Below are positions 43,868-53,632 of a DNA stretch of 64,000 nt, in pieces. A model generated the notes under the pieces. That model saw only the letters and a program-made list of their open reading frames with translations. It had not been told where the DNA came from and made no database searches. This DNA comes from Leifsonia psychrotolerans (GTDB lineage Bacteria; Actinomycetota; Actinomycetes; Actinomycetales; Microbacteriaceae), in the NCBI RefSeq assembly GCF_013410665.1, contig NZ_JACCFM010000001.1:2728001-2792000 (forward strand), written 5' to 3'. Position 1 is the first letter of the stretch. The number at the start of each line of letters is the position of its first letter. The position numbers were made by a program, and so were the translations under genes.

Positions 43868-44650
43868 ATGGTTCACGCAACGGATGCCCAACTCCCTGAC
43901 CTCTCCGGAACAACAGTTATCGTGACGGGCGGCAGCGGCAGCATCGGTGGTGGAATCGCTCGGCGTTTCGCCGCCGCCGGCGCCTCGGTCGTCATCCACC
44001 ACTTCTCCGGCGCAAAGGCCGCCGCCCGGGTGGTGGACGAAATCGTCGCCGCTGGAGGCTACGCGCTCAGCGCGCGTGCCGACATCCGTGACCTGGATCA
44101 GTGTCGTGCGGTGGTGCAGAAGGCCGTCGCCGCCTTTGGCCACCTCGACGCACTGGTCAACAACGCCGGCATTCAACCCGTGCAGCCGCTGGCGGGCATG
44201 ACGGTGGCGGAGTGGGAAGCCGTTGTCACCGTTAACCTGTCGGGCACGTTCGCGATGAGCCAGGCCGCCGCCGAGGTCATGAGTGTGCAGGGCTCGGGCT
44301 CGATCACTCATATCGCGTCGGTCGAGGCCAGCCTGCCCGCGCCGAACCACGCGCACTACTCGGTGTCGAAGGCTGCCATCAAGATGCACGCGCGCGCCGC
44401 AGCGCTCGAATTCGGCCCCTCGGGCATTCGCGTCAACTCCGTCTCACCCGGCTTGATCGACGGCGGCGGCCTCGCCGATCAGTGGCCCGAAGGCTACGGC
44501 TCGTGGGTGCGCACCGCCCCACTTCGCCGCACCGGAACCCCCGAAGACATCGGCAACGCCTGCGTGTTTCTGGCTTCACCCCTCGCGGCCTGGATCAGTG
44601 GCCAGGATCTCGTTGTCGACGGAGGCATGTCAGCCGTGCCAGCCTGGTAG
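43868..44650 (+). CDS. Short-chain dehydrogenase/reductase
   Basis: SDR of 260 residues with GAGGAGG ahead of the ATG. Cofactor loop VTGGSGSIGGGIARRF, NNAGIQ and catalytic HYSVSKAAIKMHARA are intact. First gene of a rightward operon with a nucleoside phosphorylase and a bifunctional aldolase, and directly behind operator site A. It may handle a sugar or aldehyde made from the nucleoside's ribose part. Exact substrate is not known. Confidence 0.86.
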   Translation: MVHATDAQLPDLSGTTVIVTGGSGSIGGGIARRFAAAGASVVIHHFSGAKAAARVVDEIVAAGGYALSARADIRDLDQCRAVVQKAVAAFGHLDALVNNAGIQPVQPLAGMTVAEWEAVVTVNLSGTFAMSQAAAEVMSVQGSGSITHIASVEASLPAPNHAHYSVSKAAIKMHARAAALEFGPSGIRVNSVSPGLIDGGGLADQWPEGYGSWVRTAPLRRTGTPEDIGNACVFLASPLAAWISGQDLVVDGGMSAVPAW

Positions 44651-44722
44651 CAGTTTCCCTCTCGCCTGAACCACCGTTCGCATCCCGCGCACGCGTTTAC
44701 CCACTCCGGAAGGACCCGTACT

Positions 44723-45472
44723 ATGCCCGTTCGCCTCAGCCCCGAGGAAACCCTGCCGATTCTGCAGGTGAAGGTGTCCGATCTGGCGCCCCTGACGTTG
44801 GTGGCCGGTGACCCGGCCCGCGTCGAGCGCATCGCTGCGCTGTTGGAGAACCCGCGTCGCATCGGTGCGAACCGCGAATACGTGACTTACACCGGTACTT
44901 ACCGCGGCACGCCCGTGAATGTGTGCTCGCACGGAGTCGGCTCGGCCGGCGCCGGAGTCGCGTTCGAAGAGCTCTGCCGCGCGGGCGTCACGCGGATCGT
45001 TCGAGTGGGCACCGCCGGCGGTCTGCAGCCTGACGTGCTCGACGGCTCCATCGTCGTGGCAACCGGCGCAGTGCGTGCCGATGGGCTCTCGCAGCGCATG
45101 GTTCCGCTCGGCTTTCCCGCCGTCGCCGACCTGGATGTCACCGTCGCACTGCGCGCTGCAGCCGCGAAGTCCGGCGTCGACGTGCACACCGGCATCGTGC
45201 TCACCGCCGACAACTTCTACCCCTCCCCCGTGCTCGAGAACGATCAGCGCATGTGGCAGACCGTCGGCGTCGTCGCCGTCGAAATGGAGGTCGCGACTCT
45301 TCTGACCGTTGCGGCCATCAACGGCGTCCAGGCCGGCGCCGTCGTCGCGATTGACGGCAACCCCCTAGCCAACGAGGACGAGTCGATGGCCGAATACCAG
45401 CCATTCCGCGACGTCGTCGACACCGCGGTGAACGCTGCGATTCTCGCGGGCCTCGAAGCTCTCATCTCCTAA
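44723..45472 (+). CDS. Nucleoside phosphorylase (PNP/UDP family)
   Basis: About 249 residues. The phosphate loop LVAGDPARVERIA, the pentose/base region RVGTAGGLQPDVLDGSIVVATGAVR, and the metal/ribose motif VAVEMEVATLL are typical of the uridine/purine nucleoside phosphorylase superfamily. It would release the base and make ribose 1-phosphate (or a 5-deoxy or 5-methylthio form), the substrate of an MtnA-type isomerase that is encoded in the same neighbourhood. AAGGACC precedes ATG 44723. Confidence 0.87.
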   Translation: MPVRLSPEETLPILQVKVSDLAPLTLVAGDPARVERIAALLENPRRIGANREYVTYTGTYRGTPVNVCSHGVGSAGAGVAFEELCRAGVTRIVRVGTAGGLQPDVLDGSIVVATGAVRADGLSQRMVPLGFPAVADLDVTVALRAAAAKSGVDVHTGIVLTADNFYPSPVLENDQRMWQTVGVVAVEMEVATLLTVAAINGVQAGAVVAIDGNPLANEDESMAEYQPFRDVVDTAVNAAILAGLEALIS

Positions 45473-45494
45473 CAGCGCCCCGGCGCATCCGACT

Positions 45495-45520
45495 GAGGCC
45501 AGGGGAATTCCCCTGGCCTC
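45495..45520. terminator. Perfect 26-bp palindrome between phosphorylase and aldolase
   Basis: GAGGCCAGGGG-AATT-CCCCTGGCCTC, an 11-bp stem with an AATT loop, 22 bp after the phosphorylase stop and 23 bp before the next start. It can act as a partial terminator setting the ratio of the two products, or as a protein-binding site. Confidence 0.65.
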
Positions 45521-45543
45521 GCCCGATCAGTATGAGGAATAAC

Positions 45544-47514
45544 ATGCAGAACCGCTGGAACAGTACGACCGCTCCCACGACCGATGCGCTCGACGAGATC
45601 GTTCACGTCTCACGCCTGCTCGGCTCCGATCCCGGCCTTGTACTGCACGGCGGTGGAAACACGTCGATCAAGTCCCAGGCAACCGACGTCACGGGCGAGA
45701 CCGTCGACGTGCTCTATGTCAAGGGCAGCGGATGGGATCTCGTCTCGATCGAGCGCGCCGGCTTCGCGCCGCTGCGGCGGGCCCGTCTGGCCCAGCTGCT
45801 CGCCGTCGAGAAACTCACCGACACTCAGATGATGAACGAGTTGCGCCAGTCCAGCCTCGACTCGAGCGCGCCCGATCCGTCGGTCGAATCCCTGCTGCAC
45901 GCCATGCTGCCGGCCCGCGTCGTGCTGCACTCGCACGCCGACGCCCTGGTCGCCGTAATGAACCAGCCCGACGGCCGTGAGTCGATCGAGCAGATCTATG
46001 GCGACCGCCTAATCGTCATCCCCTACGTCATGCCCGGTTTCGACCTGGCGCGCCTCGTCGCCGAACTCTGGCCGAAGCTCTCGACCCCCGAGACCGAGGG
46101 CATGGTTTTGATGAACCACGGCCTCTTCACGCTCGGTGAGACCGGCGAAGAGGCGTACTCGCGTCACATCGAATTCATTCAGATGGCCGAGGAGCGCGCC
46201 GGGTTCGTCGCCCACGAGGCGCCCGACGCCGCGACGCAGTACACGGATGCCGCCGGCGACCCCCTCGAGCGCGCACGTTTCCGGGCCGACGCCAGCCGTA
46301 TTGCCGGCCGACCGCTGATCGTGCGTGAAAGCGGATCGGCCCGGGCACGCGAGTTCGCCGCGTCGCCCACCGTCTCCGTGCGCGCCACGCACGGTCCGGC
46401 GACACCCGACCACGTCATCCGCACCAAACGTCTGCCGTTGATCGGACGTGACCTGGCCGGTTACGCCAGCGCGTACACCTCCTACTTCGTGGAGTGCTCA
46501 CCGCGACGCGACGCCGCCCTCACCCAGCTCGACGCGGTTCCTCGCGTGGTGCTCGACCCCGAGTGGGGCCTCGTCACCGTCGGCGGTTCCGCCGCCGAGA
46601 CATCGATCGCGGAAGACATCTACCTGCACACCATGGACATCGTCGACGCAGCCGAGCGCCAGAGCGGCTACCAGGCGCTGCCATCCGGTGACATCTTCGA
46701 CGTCGAGTACTGGGAGTTGGAGCAGGCCAAGCTGCGCCGCGGCGCATCGACCAAGCGCTTCCAGGGCGAGATCGCCCTCGTCACCGGTGCGGCGTCCGGA
46801 ATCGGCCGCGCCTGTGCGCAGGTGCTGCTCGATCAGGGCGCTGCCGTCATCGGCCTCGACCTCAGCGAGGGTGTCACCGACACCTTCAGCGCACCGGGTT
46901 GGCTCGGGGTTCAGGCGGATGTCGCCGATCTGGAGCAGCTGCGCAGCGCCATCGAGCAGGGCGTGCGCCGGTTCGGCGGCATCGACATCGTCGTTCCCGC
47001 GGCCGGCATCTTCACGAAGAGTGCCCTGCTCGCCGACATGGATGACGCGGGCTGGCTGCGGAGCCTCAGCGTGAACACCACGGCGGTCGCACGCCTGTTC
47101 AGCCTCGTGCACCCGTACCTCAAGCTGGCCCCGAAGGGCGGCCGTGTGGTGCTGATCGCCACGAAGAACATCGCGGCCCCCGGCCCCGGTGCGTCGTCCT
47201 ACTCGGCGAGCAAGGCGGCCGCGGCCCAGGTCGCACGCGTTGCCGCCCTCGAGTGGGCGCCGGACGGCATCCGTGTGAACCTCGTGCATCCGGATGCTGT
47301 CTTCGACACGGGCCTCTGGACCCCCGAGCTGCTCGCCGAGCGCGCCCGCAAGTACGGTGTGACCGAGGACGAGTACAAGCGCCGCAACCTGCTCAGCCTC
47401 GAGATCACGAGTCTCGACGTGGGACGTGCTGTCGCCGAACTGTGCTCGGACAACTTCCGGGCGACGACCGGCGCCAACCTGCCGGTGGACGGTGGTAACG
47501 AGCGCGTGATCTAG
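45544..47514 (+). CDS. Bifunctional class II aldolase / short-chain dehydrogenase
   Basis: About 656 residues; ATG 45544 has GAGG six bases upstream, while an ATG at 45532 lacks a site. The N-terminal half is a class II aldolase (LHGGGNTSIKS; zinc ligands in LHSHADALVAV and NHGLFTLGETG), the C-terminal half an SDR (ALVTGAASGIGRACAQ; YSASKAAAAQVARV). Related fusions (RhaD/RhaE-like) cleave a ketose 1-phosphate to DHAP plus an aldehyde and oxidise an alcohol or aldehyde. Here it likely processes a deoxy-ketose phosphate. Last gene of its operon; the repeat array begins 27 bp later. Confidence 0.88.
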   Translation: MQNRWNSTTAPTTDALDEIVHVSRLLGSDPGLVLHGGGNTSIKSQATDVTGETVDVLYVKGSGWDLVSIERAGFAPLRRARLAQLLAVEKLTDTQMMNELRQSSLDSSAPDPSVESLLHAMLPARVVLHSHADALVAVMNQPDGRESIEQIYGDRLIVIPYVMPGFDLARLVAELWPKLSTPETEGMVLMNHGLFTLGETGEEAYSRHIEFIQMAEERAGFVAHEAPDAATQYTDAAGDPLERARFRADASRIAGRPLIVRESGSARAREFAASPTVSVRATHGPATPDHVIRTKRLPLIGRDLAGYASAYTSYFVECSPRRDAALTQLDAVPRVVLDPEWGLVTVGGSAAETSIAEDIYLHTMDIVDAAERQSGYQALPSGDIFDVEYWELEQAKLRRGASTKRFQGEIALVTGAASGIGRACAQVLLDQGAAVIGLDLSEGVTDTFSAPGWLGVQADVADLEQLRSAIEQGVRRFGGIDIVVPAAGIFTKSALLADMDDAGWLRSLSVNTTAVARLFSLVHPYLKLAPKGGRVVLIATKNIAAPGPGASSYSASKAAAAQVARVAALEWAPDGIRVNLVHPDAVFDTGLWTPELLAERARKYGVTEDEYKRRNLLSLEITSLDVGRAVAELCSDNFRATTGANLPVDGGNERVI

Positions 47515-47540
47515 CGCGCCGCGCGCGAACTCGTCCCTTC

Positions 47541-49433
47541 CGCTGGTCGGGCCCGTCGAGACCCAGCGCACCGGCGGTCGAGCCCTCACCGGCGGTCGAG
47601 TCCACCCCGTTGGTCGAGCCCGCACCGTTGGTCGAGCCCACCCCGTTGGTCGAGCCCACCCCGTTGGTCGAGCCCGCACCGGCGGTCGAGCCCACCCCGT
47701 TGGTCGAGCCCGTCGAGACCCCCGCCGGACAACCCCCAGAACGCACCCAACGTTCAAAGACCGACGCACGAGATCTCGACACGCTCGATCAGCGGGGTTA
47801 TACGCCCCGCACCGGCGGTCGAGCCCACACCGTCGGTCGAGCCCACACCGTCGGTCGAGCCCACCCCGTCGGTCGAGCCCGCACCGTCGGTCGAGCCTGT
47901 CGAGACCCCCGCCAGCCAACCCCCAGAACGCACCCAACGTTCAAAGACCGACGCACGAGATCTCGACACGCTCGATCAGCGGGGTTGTACGCCCCGCACC
48001 GTCGGTCGAGCCCGCACCGGCGGTCGAGCCCACCCCGTCGGTCGAGCCCGCACCGTTGGTCGAGCCCGCACCGTTGGTCGAGCCCGCACCGTTGGTCGAG
48101 CCTGCACCGTCGGTCGAGCCTGTCGAGACCCCCGCCAGCCAACCCCCAGAACGCACCCAACGTTCAAAGACCGACGCACGAGATCTCGACACGCTCGATC
48201 AGCGGGGTTATACGCCCCACCCCGTCGGTCGAGCCCGCACCGGCGGTCGAGCCCACACCGTCCGTCGAGCCCACACCGTCCGTCGAGCCCACACCGTCGG
48301 TCGAGCCTGCACCGTCGGTCGAGCCCGTCGAGACCCCCGCCAGCCAACCCCCAGAACGTACCCAACGTTCAAAGACCGACGCACGAGATCTCGACACGCT
48401 CGATCAGCGGGGTTGTACGCCCCGCACCGGCGGTCGAGCCCGCACCGTTGGTCGAGCCCGTCGAGACCCCCGCCAACCAACCCCCAGAACGCACCCAACG
48501 TTCAAAGACCGACGCACGAGATCTCGACACGCTCGATCAGCGGGGTTATACGCCCCACCCCGTCGGTCGAGCCTGCACCGTCGGTCGAGCGCGCACCGGC
48601 GGTCGAGCCCGCACCGTTGGTCGAGCCCACCCCGTTGGTCGAGCCTGTCGAGACCCCCGCCAACCAACCCCCAGAACGCACCCAACGTTCAAAGACCGAC
48701 GCACGAGATCTCGACACGCTCGATCAGCGGGGTTATACGCCCCACCCCGGCGGTCGAGCCCGCACCGTTGGTCGAGCCTGCACCGGCGGTCGAGCCTGTC
48801 GAGACCCCCGCCAGCCAACCCCCAGAACGCACCCAACGTTCAAAAACCGACGCACGAGATCTCGACACGCTCGATCAGCGGGGTTATACGCCCCACCCCG
48901 TCGGTCGAGCCCGCACCGGCGGTCGAGCCCGCACCGGCGGTCGAGCCCGCACCGGCGGTCGAGCCCGCACCGTTGGTCGAGCCCACACCGTCCGTCGAGC
49001 CCGCACCGTCGGTCGAGCCCGCACCGTTGGTCGAGCCCGTCGAGACCCCCGCCAACCAACGCCCAGAACGCACCCAACGTTCAAAGACCGACGCACGAGA
49101 TCTCGACACGCTCGATCAGCGGGGTTATACGCCCCGCACCGTCGGTCGAGCCCGTCGAGACCCCCGCCAGCCAACCCCCAGAACGCACCCAACGTTCAAA
49201 GACCGACGCACGAGATCTCGACACGCTCGATCAGCGGGGTTGTACGCCCCGCACCGGCGGTCGAGCCCGCACCGTTGGTCGAGCCTGTCGAGACCCCCGC
49301 CGGACAACGCCCAGAACGCGCCCAACGTTCAAAGACCGACGCACGAGATCTCGACACGCTCGATCAGCGCGGGTTGCACGATCAGCGAGGGTTGGCCGAT
49401 CAGCGCGGGTTGCACGATCAGCGCGGGTTGGCC
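47541..49433. repeat. Compound REP-like array with 18-bp minisatellites
   Basis: Ten copies of a conserved core (anchor GACGCACGAGATCTCGACAC at 47763, 47950, 48173, 48378, 48511, 48698, 48849, 49090, 49205, 49338) are separated by runs of an 18-mer (type CACCGTTGGTCGAGCCCG). The 18-mers number 8, 5, 7, 6, 2, 5, 3, 8, 1 and 2 (47 in all), and every core-to-core distance equals 97 + 18n. Four degenerate 18-mers (GATCAGCGCGGGTTGCAC type) end the array. The core holds the two inverted arms also seen at 6650-6981. All frames are open only because the repeat lacks stop codons; the 97-bp core shifts the frame each time, so this is not a gene. Confidence 0.96.
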
Positions 49434-49487
49434 GGTGTGGCTCGCCCTACGCGTCACAGTGGCCGCGAGCGGCACACCGCGCAGCGA

Positions 49488-49988
49488 CTAGACCCGGGTG
49501 AGGGCGGTGATGCGCTCGGCGGCGTGCGGGTAAGCCGCGACGAACTCGTCACGGTCGGCCAGCACGAACTCCTCCTGGGTGTAGCCCGGCGACATCGTGG
49601 TGCCGACGAAGCTCCACACTCCGGCACTCGATGATCCCTGCCAGACGCCGCCGGGCACCGGGAACTGCGGAACCTGGCCGGCCGCCACATCCGGGCCGAG
49701 CACGGGCTCCTCGACTGTGCCATCGGCGTGCAGCAGAAAGAGTTGAACGGGATCTCCGGCGTACCAGTGGTACACCTCGACCGAATCAAGTTTGTGCAGG
49801 GCCGAAAAGTCCGGTGCGACGAGCATGTAATAGATCGCCGACGAGAATGCGTCCTTGTAGGACTCCTTGTAAAGCCCGCCCTCGTGCGGCAGCGGCTTGA
49901 GGCCGAGCGTCGTGGCGATCAGCGCGGCATCCGGCGGGAGCACCGGCACAGTGGTGTGCGCGGTGCCCGCCATATTCTCGTGCGTCAT
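49488..49988 (-). CDS. Cupin-fold protein (DUF985 / cupin 5 family)
   Basis: About 166 residues from ATG 49988, ATGA-coupled to the permease stop. The jelly-roll core (GGLYKESYKDAF, then VEVYHWYAGDPVQLFLLHADG, VWSFVGTTMSPGYTQEEFVL) matches the DUF985 cupin group. Last gene of the leftward nucleoside importer operon. Function of the family is unknown; a role as a sugar-binding or isomerising enzyme is only suggested by context. The metal-site His pattern of acireductone dioxygenase is not apparent. Confidence 0.8.
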   Translation of the reverse strand: MTHENMAGTAHTTVPVLPPDAALIATTLGLKPLPHEGGLYKESYKDAFSSAIYYMLVAPDFSALHKLDSVEVYHWYAGDPVQLFLLHADGTVEEPVLGPDVAAGQVPQFPVPGGVWQGSSSAGVWSFVGTTMSPGYTQEEFVLADRDEFVAAYPHAAERITALTRV

Positions 49989-50902
49989 GAGGCGAGAGCC
50001 TGGCCTCTCTTGCGGAAGGACCGGCTGGCAAACAGAAGCGCGATCAGCGTCACGACGTACGGCGCCGCATCGGTGATCTGGGCCGGGAAGCCGTTGCCCT
50101 GCAGGCGGAAACCAATCGCTTCGGCAAAGCCGAACAGCACACACGCTCCGAGCGTGGCCCACGGGTTGGCCCGGGCGAGCATCACGGCGACGACTGCGAT
50201 CCAGCCACGACCGGCCGACATGTTCTCGGCGAACTGCACCACGTTGCCAAGGGCCAGCTGGGCGCCGGCCAGACCGGTGAGGGCACCCGCCACAAGAACG
50301 GCACCGTACTGGTACCGCGTGGGGCTGATGCCGAGGGTCTTCGCGGCCAGCGGTCGCTCCCCCACGCCACGCAGGCGCATCCCGAGCGGCGAACGGAACA
50401 GCACAACGCTGATGACGGGCACCAGGATAAGCGCGAGGTAGCCAAGCAGGGTGAGGTTGAACACCGCGGGGCCGATCCACGGAATCTCAGACAGGAACGG
50501 GATGGGGTAGGTGGGCAGGCCCTTGATGTCGGGGCTCTGGAACACGCCCTGCACGTGGAAGAACGCCACCATCAGGAAGCTCGTGACACCCACCGCCAGG
50601 ATGTTCATCGCCACACCCAACACGATCGGGTCGGCTTTGCGAGTGATGGTGCCGAACGACAAGATCATCGAGAACGCCATCGAAACCAGGATGGCGACGA
50701 TCACGCCGACCAGGGCGTTGCCGGCGAAGAACGAACCGGCAACGGCACCGAAGGCGCCGACCAGCATCAGGCCCTCGAGGGCGATGTTGAAGATTCCGGC
50801 GCGCTCGCAGATCAGTCCGGCGAGGGCAGCGAGCAGGATCGGAATCATGGCGCGAACGACGGACTCGATCAGTGCGGCGTCAATGAGGCTTGACCAGTCC
50901 AT
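49985..50902 (-). CDS. Nucleoside ABC importer permease subunit
   Basis: A 305-residue permease of the NupQ/YufQ type (branched-chain-amino-acid-like fold), eight to ten helices, with the conserved GxNxAxEG-like segment RAGIFNIALEGLMLVGAFGA and the coupling loop GERPLAAKTLGISP. Overlaps its partner permease by one base. Works with the BMP lipoprotein and the two-domain ATPase. Confidence 0.9.
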   Translation of the reverse strand: MDWSSLIDAALIESVVRAMIPILLAALAGLICERAGIFNIALEGLMLVGAFGAVAGSFFAGNALVGVIVAILVSMAFSMILSFGTITRKADPIVLGVAMNILAVGVTSFLMVAFFHVQGVFQSPDIKGLPTYPIPFLSEIPWIGPAVFNLTLLGYLALILVPVISVVLFRSPLGMRLRGVGERPLAAKTLGISPTRYQYGAVLVAGALTGLAGAQLALGNVVQFAENMSAGRGWIAVVAVMLARANPWATLGACVLFGFAEAIGFRLQGNGFPAQITDAAPYVVTLIALLFASRSFRKRGQALAS

Positions 50903-52068
50903 CAGACTCTTCCCACTTCTTCCTCGAGTTGTTCTTGATCGGCGACTGGTTCGACGAGCGTTCGTTTCTTCCGGCGCGGGAGGGCGACGCGGAAGGCGAT
51001 CAGCACGATCACGATGCCCTGGATGACACCGGAGATCTGGGGCGACAGCGCCAGGTCGCGGCCCACTGCGGTGCCACCGGCGATGATCGCGGCGAAGAAC
51101 AGCCCCGCCACGACGACACCGATCGGGCTGAAGGAGGCCAGCAGTGCGACGAGGAGCCCAGTCCAGGCGTAGTTCGTGCCGATCAGAGCCCCGTCGACGA
51201 TGCGTGTGGAGGGCGCACCGATCACGAGCATCACGCCGATCAGACCCGAGATACCCCCGCTCAGCATCATGGTGCGCGTTGTCATCCAGCCGGTGCGCAC
51301 TCCGGAGTAGCGGGCGAAGTCCGGGTTGAGCCCATTGGCGCCCGACTCAAAACCGAACTTGGTGCGAGTGTTCATGAAGATCACGATGACGACGATGACG
51401 GCGACGACAATCAGACTCAGGTTGACCGTACGCGCGAGCACCGTGATGACGTTGTCTTTGCCCAGCGTGTGCAAGAGGAGCTGGCCAAGATCAGATTTCG
51501 GGGGCGCAAACAGCGGGATCTGCACGGCCGGATCGAACGGGTGCGAGGCCACCTGGGACGTCTCGGGGTCTTTCAGCGGGAACCGCACAAGCCAGGAGGC
51601 GAAGTAGCGCGCCGGGTAGTTGAGCAGAAGCGTCGTGATCAGTAGGGGAACGCCCGGCCACATCTGCATCGCCGCCGCAAGGACGCCCCAGAATGCGCCG
51701 ACAACGACACCGACGAGGCAGGCGACAAGGATGACGAGAACCGGCGGGCCCGGCATGTTCAGCGCGACAATTCCGCCGAACAGACCGCCCAGCACCATCT
51801 GACCTTCGGCGCCCAGGTTGATCACGCCGGCGCGGAAGGCCACCGCGATCGCGATCGCCATTCCGATCAGGGGGATGGCCCGCTGCATCGTGTTTGCGAA
51901 GCCGATGCCGGTTCCGAGCGAACCGTCGAACATCGACTGGAATCCCGCGATGGGGTCGGCGCCAGCCATCAGGATGAACACCCCGCCGATCGCGAAAGCA
52001 AGAATGATCGACGTCGGGATCGGGCCTCTCAGCCAGTCCAGCGAGCGCTGCGCGAACGACTCGTTCAT
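50902..52068 (-). CDS. Nucleoside ABC importer permease subunit
   Basis: A 388-residue NupP/YufP-type permease. A conserved AGVINLGAEGQMVLGGLFGG helix and about ten membrane segments are present. A C-terminal tail of about 25 residues (RRKKRTLVEPVADQEQLEEE) is basic then acidic. Its start overlaps the ATPase stop by four bases, so the operon is tightly coupled. Confidence 0.9.
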   Translation of the reverse strand: MNESFAQRSLDWLRGPIPTSIILAFAIGGVFILMAGADPIAGFQSMFDGSLGTGIGFANTMQRAIPLIGMAIAIAVAFRAGVINLGAEGQMVLGGLFGGIVALNMPGPPVLVILVACLVGVVVGAFWGVLAAAMQMWPGVPLLITTLLLNYPARYFASWLVRFPLKDPETSQVASHPFDPAVQIPLFAPPKSDLGQLLLHTLGKDNVITVLARTVNLSLIVVAVIVVIVIFMNTRTKFGFESGANGLNPDFARYSGVRTGWMTTRTMMLSGGISGLIGVMLVIGAPSTRIVDGALIGTNYAWTGLLVALLASFSPIGVVVAGLFFAAIIAGGTAVGRDLALSPQISGVIQGIVIVLIAFRVALPRRKKRTLVEPVADQEQLEEEVGRV

Positions 52069-53588
52069 ACTGCGTCCTCCGCAGCCCGGCCACCGGCCAT
52101 GAGCAGGCCGAGTTCGGATTCGGTCGCGGTGGCAGCGTCGAGCTCCGCGACGATTCGCCCTTCGAACATCACAAGGATCCTTCCTGACAGGCTCAGAATT
52201 TCGGAGAGTTCGGCAGAAATCAGCAGAACCGCTCCCCCACGATCCCGGTACTCGGTGATCTCACGGTGAATTGATTCGATCGCGCCGACGTCCACGCCGC
52301 GCGTGGGCTGCTCGGAGATCAGAACGGGCGACTCGTAGTCGAGTTCACGCGCCACCACGATCTTCTGCAGGTTTCCACCGGAGAGCGTTCCGACTGCCGT
52401 GCTCGGCGAGGCGATCTTGATGCCGAAGCGTTTGATCAAACGTTGGGCCTGCTCGACCATGCGCGACCGACTCAACAGCCCGTGTTTGAGCAGTGGAGCT
52501 GTGCGGTGGTGCCCCATCGAGAGATTGAGCGCGGCATCCGCTGTGGGTGCCGTTCCGACGCCATGGCGGTCCTCGGGAATGTATGAGATGCCGGCATCGC
52601 GGCGCGCTCGCACCCCGCCGCTCGAGACGTCGTCGCTTCCGACCGTGACGGTACCGCCCGTGGTGCGGCGCATCCCCACGATGGCCTCAGCAAGTTCGGA
52701 TTGCCCGTTACCGGCGACACCGGCGATGCCGACGATTTCGCCCTTGTGCACCGTGAGGTCGACGTTGTCGACGGCGAGACGGTTGCCGTTTCCGGGTACT
52801 GTCACGCCGCGCACCGTCAAAATCGCCTCTCCAGGCGGGTTCGCGGCCGGGGCGGTCGACAGGTCGACATCACGCCCGACCATATGCCGAGTGATCTCTG
52901 CGGCAGAGCTCTCGGCCGTCACCAGACGGGCGACGACACGGCCATCGCGCAGAACAGTGACCCGGTCGGAGAGCTCCATGACTTCGCGCATCTTGTGCGT
53001 GATGAAAATGATCGTGCGGCCATCGGCTTTGAGGGCGCGCAGCACGTCGAAAAGCCGGTCGGTCTCTTGCGGAGTGAGCACCGCGGTCGGCTCATCGAGG
53101 ATGAGCACCTTCGCATCGCGGTACAGAGCCTTGATGATTTCGACCCGCTGCAGCACGCCGACCGGAACCGAGTCCACGCGTGCGGACGGATCGACGGCCA
53201 AACCGTAGCGCTCGGAGATCGCGGCGACCTGCGCCTTGGCCTCACGCTGATCGATCAAACCAGAACGGGTGGGCTCCTGCCCGAAGATCACGTTCTCGGC
53301 GATGGTCAGCGAGGGAAAAAGTTTGAATGATTGGAAAACCATGCCAATACCGGCCTGGATGGCATCTTGCGGAGAGGCGAAGTTCACCTTGTCGCCACGC
53401 ACGTAGATTTCGCCTTCATCAGGCTGGTACAGCCCAGCCAGAATCGACATCAGAATCGACTTGCCGGCACCGTTCTCGCCCATCAGGGCATGGATCTCAC
53501 CGGTTTCAACCGAAAAAGAGACGTTGTCGTCGGCGAGCACACCGGGGAACCGCTTGGTAATGCCCTGCATGTCAATTTCGAGCGTCAC
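52065..53588 (-). CDS. Nucleoside ABC importer ATPase, two domains
   Basis: A 507-residue protein with two ABC domains. The first has Walker A GENGAGKSILMS (Ile where Thr is usual) and a degenerate signature (VPVGVLQRVEII); the second has a degenerate Walker A (VAGNGQSELAEAI) and an intact signature LSGGNLQK. This asymmetry is typical of YufO/RbsA-type ATPases. A strong hairpin separates it from the binding-protein gene upstream. Confidence 0.92.
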   Translation of the reverse strand: MTLEIDMQGITKRFPGVLADDNVSFSVETGEIHALMGENGAGKSILMSILAGLYQPDEGEIYVRGDKVNFASPQDAIQAGIGMVFQSFKLFPSLTIAENVIFGQEPTRSGLIDQREAKAQVAAISERYGLAVDPSARVDSVPVGVLQRVEIIKALYRDAKVLILDEPTAVLTPQETDRLFDVLRALKADGRTIIFITHKMREVMELSDRVTVLRDGRVVARLVTAESSAAEITRHMVGRDVDLSTAPAANPPGEAILTVRGVTVPGNGNRLAVDNVDLTVHKGEIVGIAGVAGNGQSELAEAIVGMRRTTGGTVTVGSDDVSSGGVRARRDAGISYIPEDRHGVGTAPTADAALNLSMGHHRTAPLLKHGLLSRSRMVEQAQRLIKRFGIKIASPSTAVGTLSGGNLQKIVVARELDYESPVLISEQPTRGVDVGAIESIHREITEYRDRGGAVLLISAELSEILSLSGRILVMFEGRIVAELDAATATESELGLLMAGGRAAEDAV

Positions 53589-53632
53589 GACTACTCCTCA
53601 AGAAATTCCCGTTGCCGTGCAACGAAGTCAAA

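Noticed and set aside
42956..44389. 477-codon frame for the HutC-type regulator
   Set aside because: The upstream part overlaps the divergent SDR gene on the other strand and would cover the operator; the winged helix begins shortly after 43747.
47541..49433. CRISPR array
   Set aside because: There are no unique spacers: the parts between cores are themselves tandem 18-mers. No cas genes are near.
47610..49634. A 674-codon open frame, and similar long frames in the other phases and on the minus strand
   Set aside because: The repeats lack stop codons in most phases. The 97-bp core is not a multiple of three, so each repeat changes the frame. No start with a ribosome site or conserved protein is present.
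49488..49988. Acireductone dioxygenase (which would complete methionine salvage with mtnA)
   Set aside because: It is a cupin, but of the DUF985 type; the metal-ligand spacing of acireductone dioxygenase is not seen.
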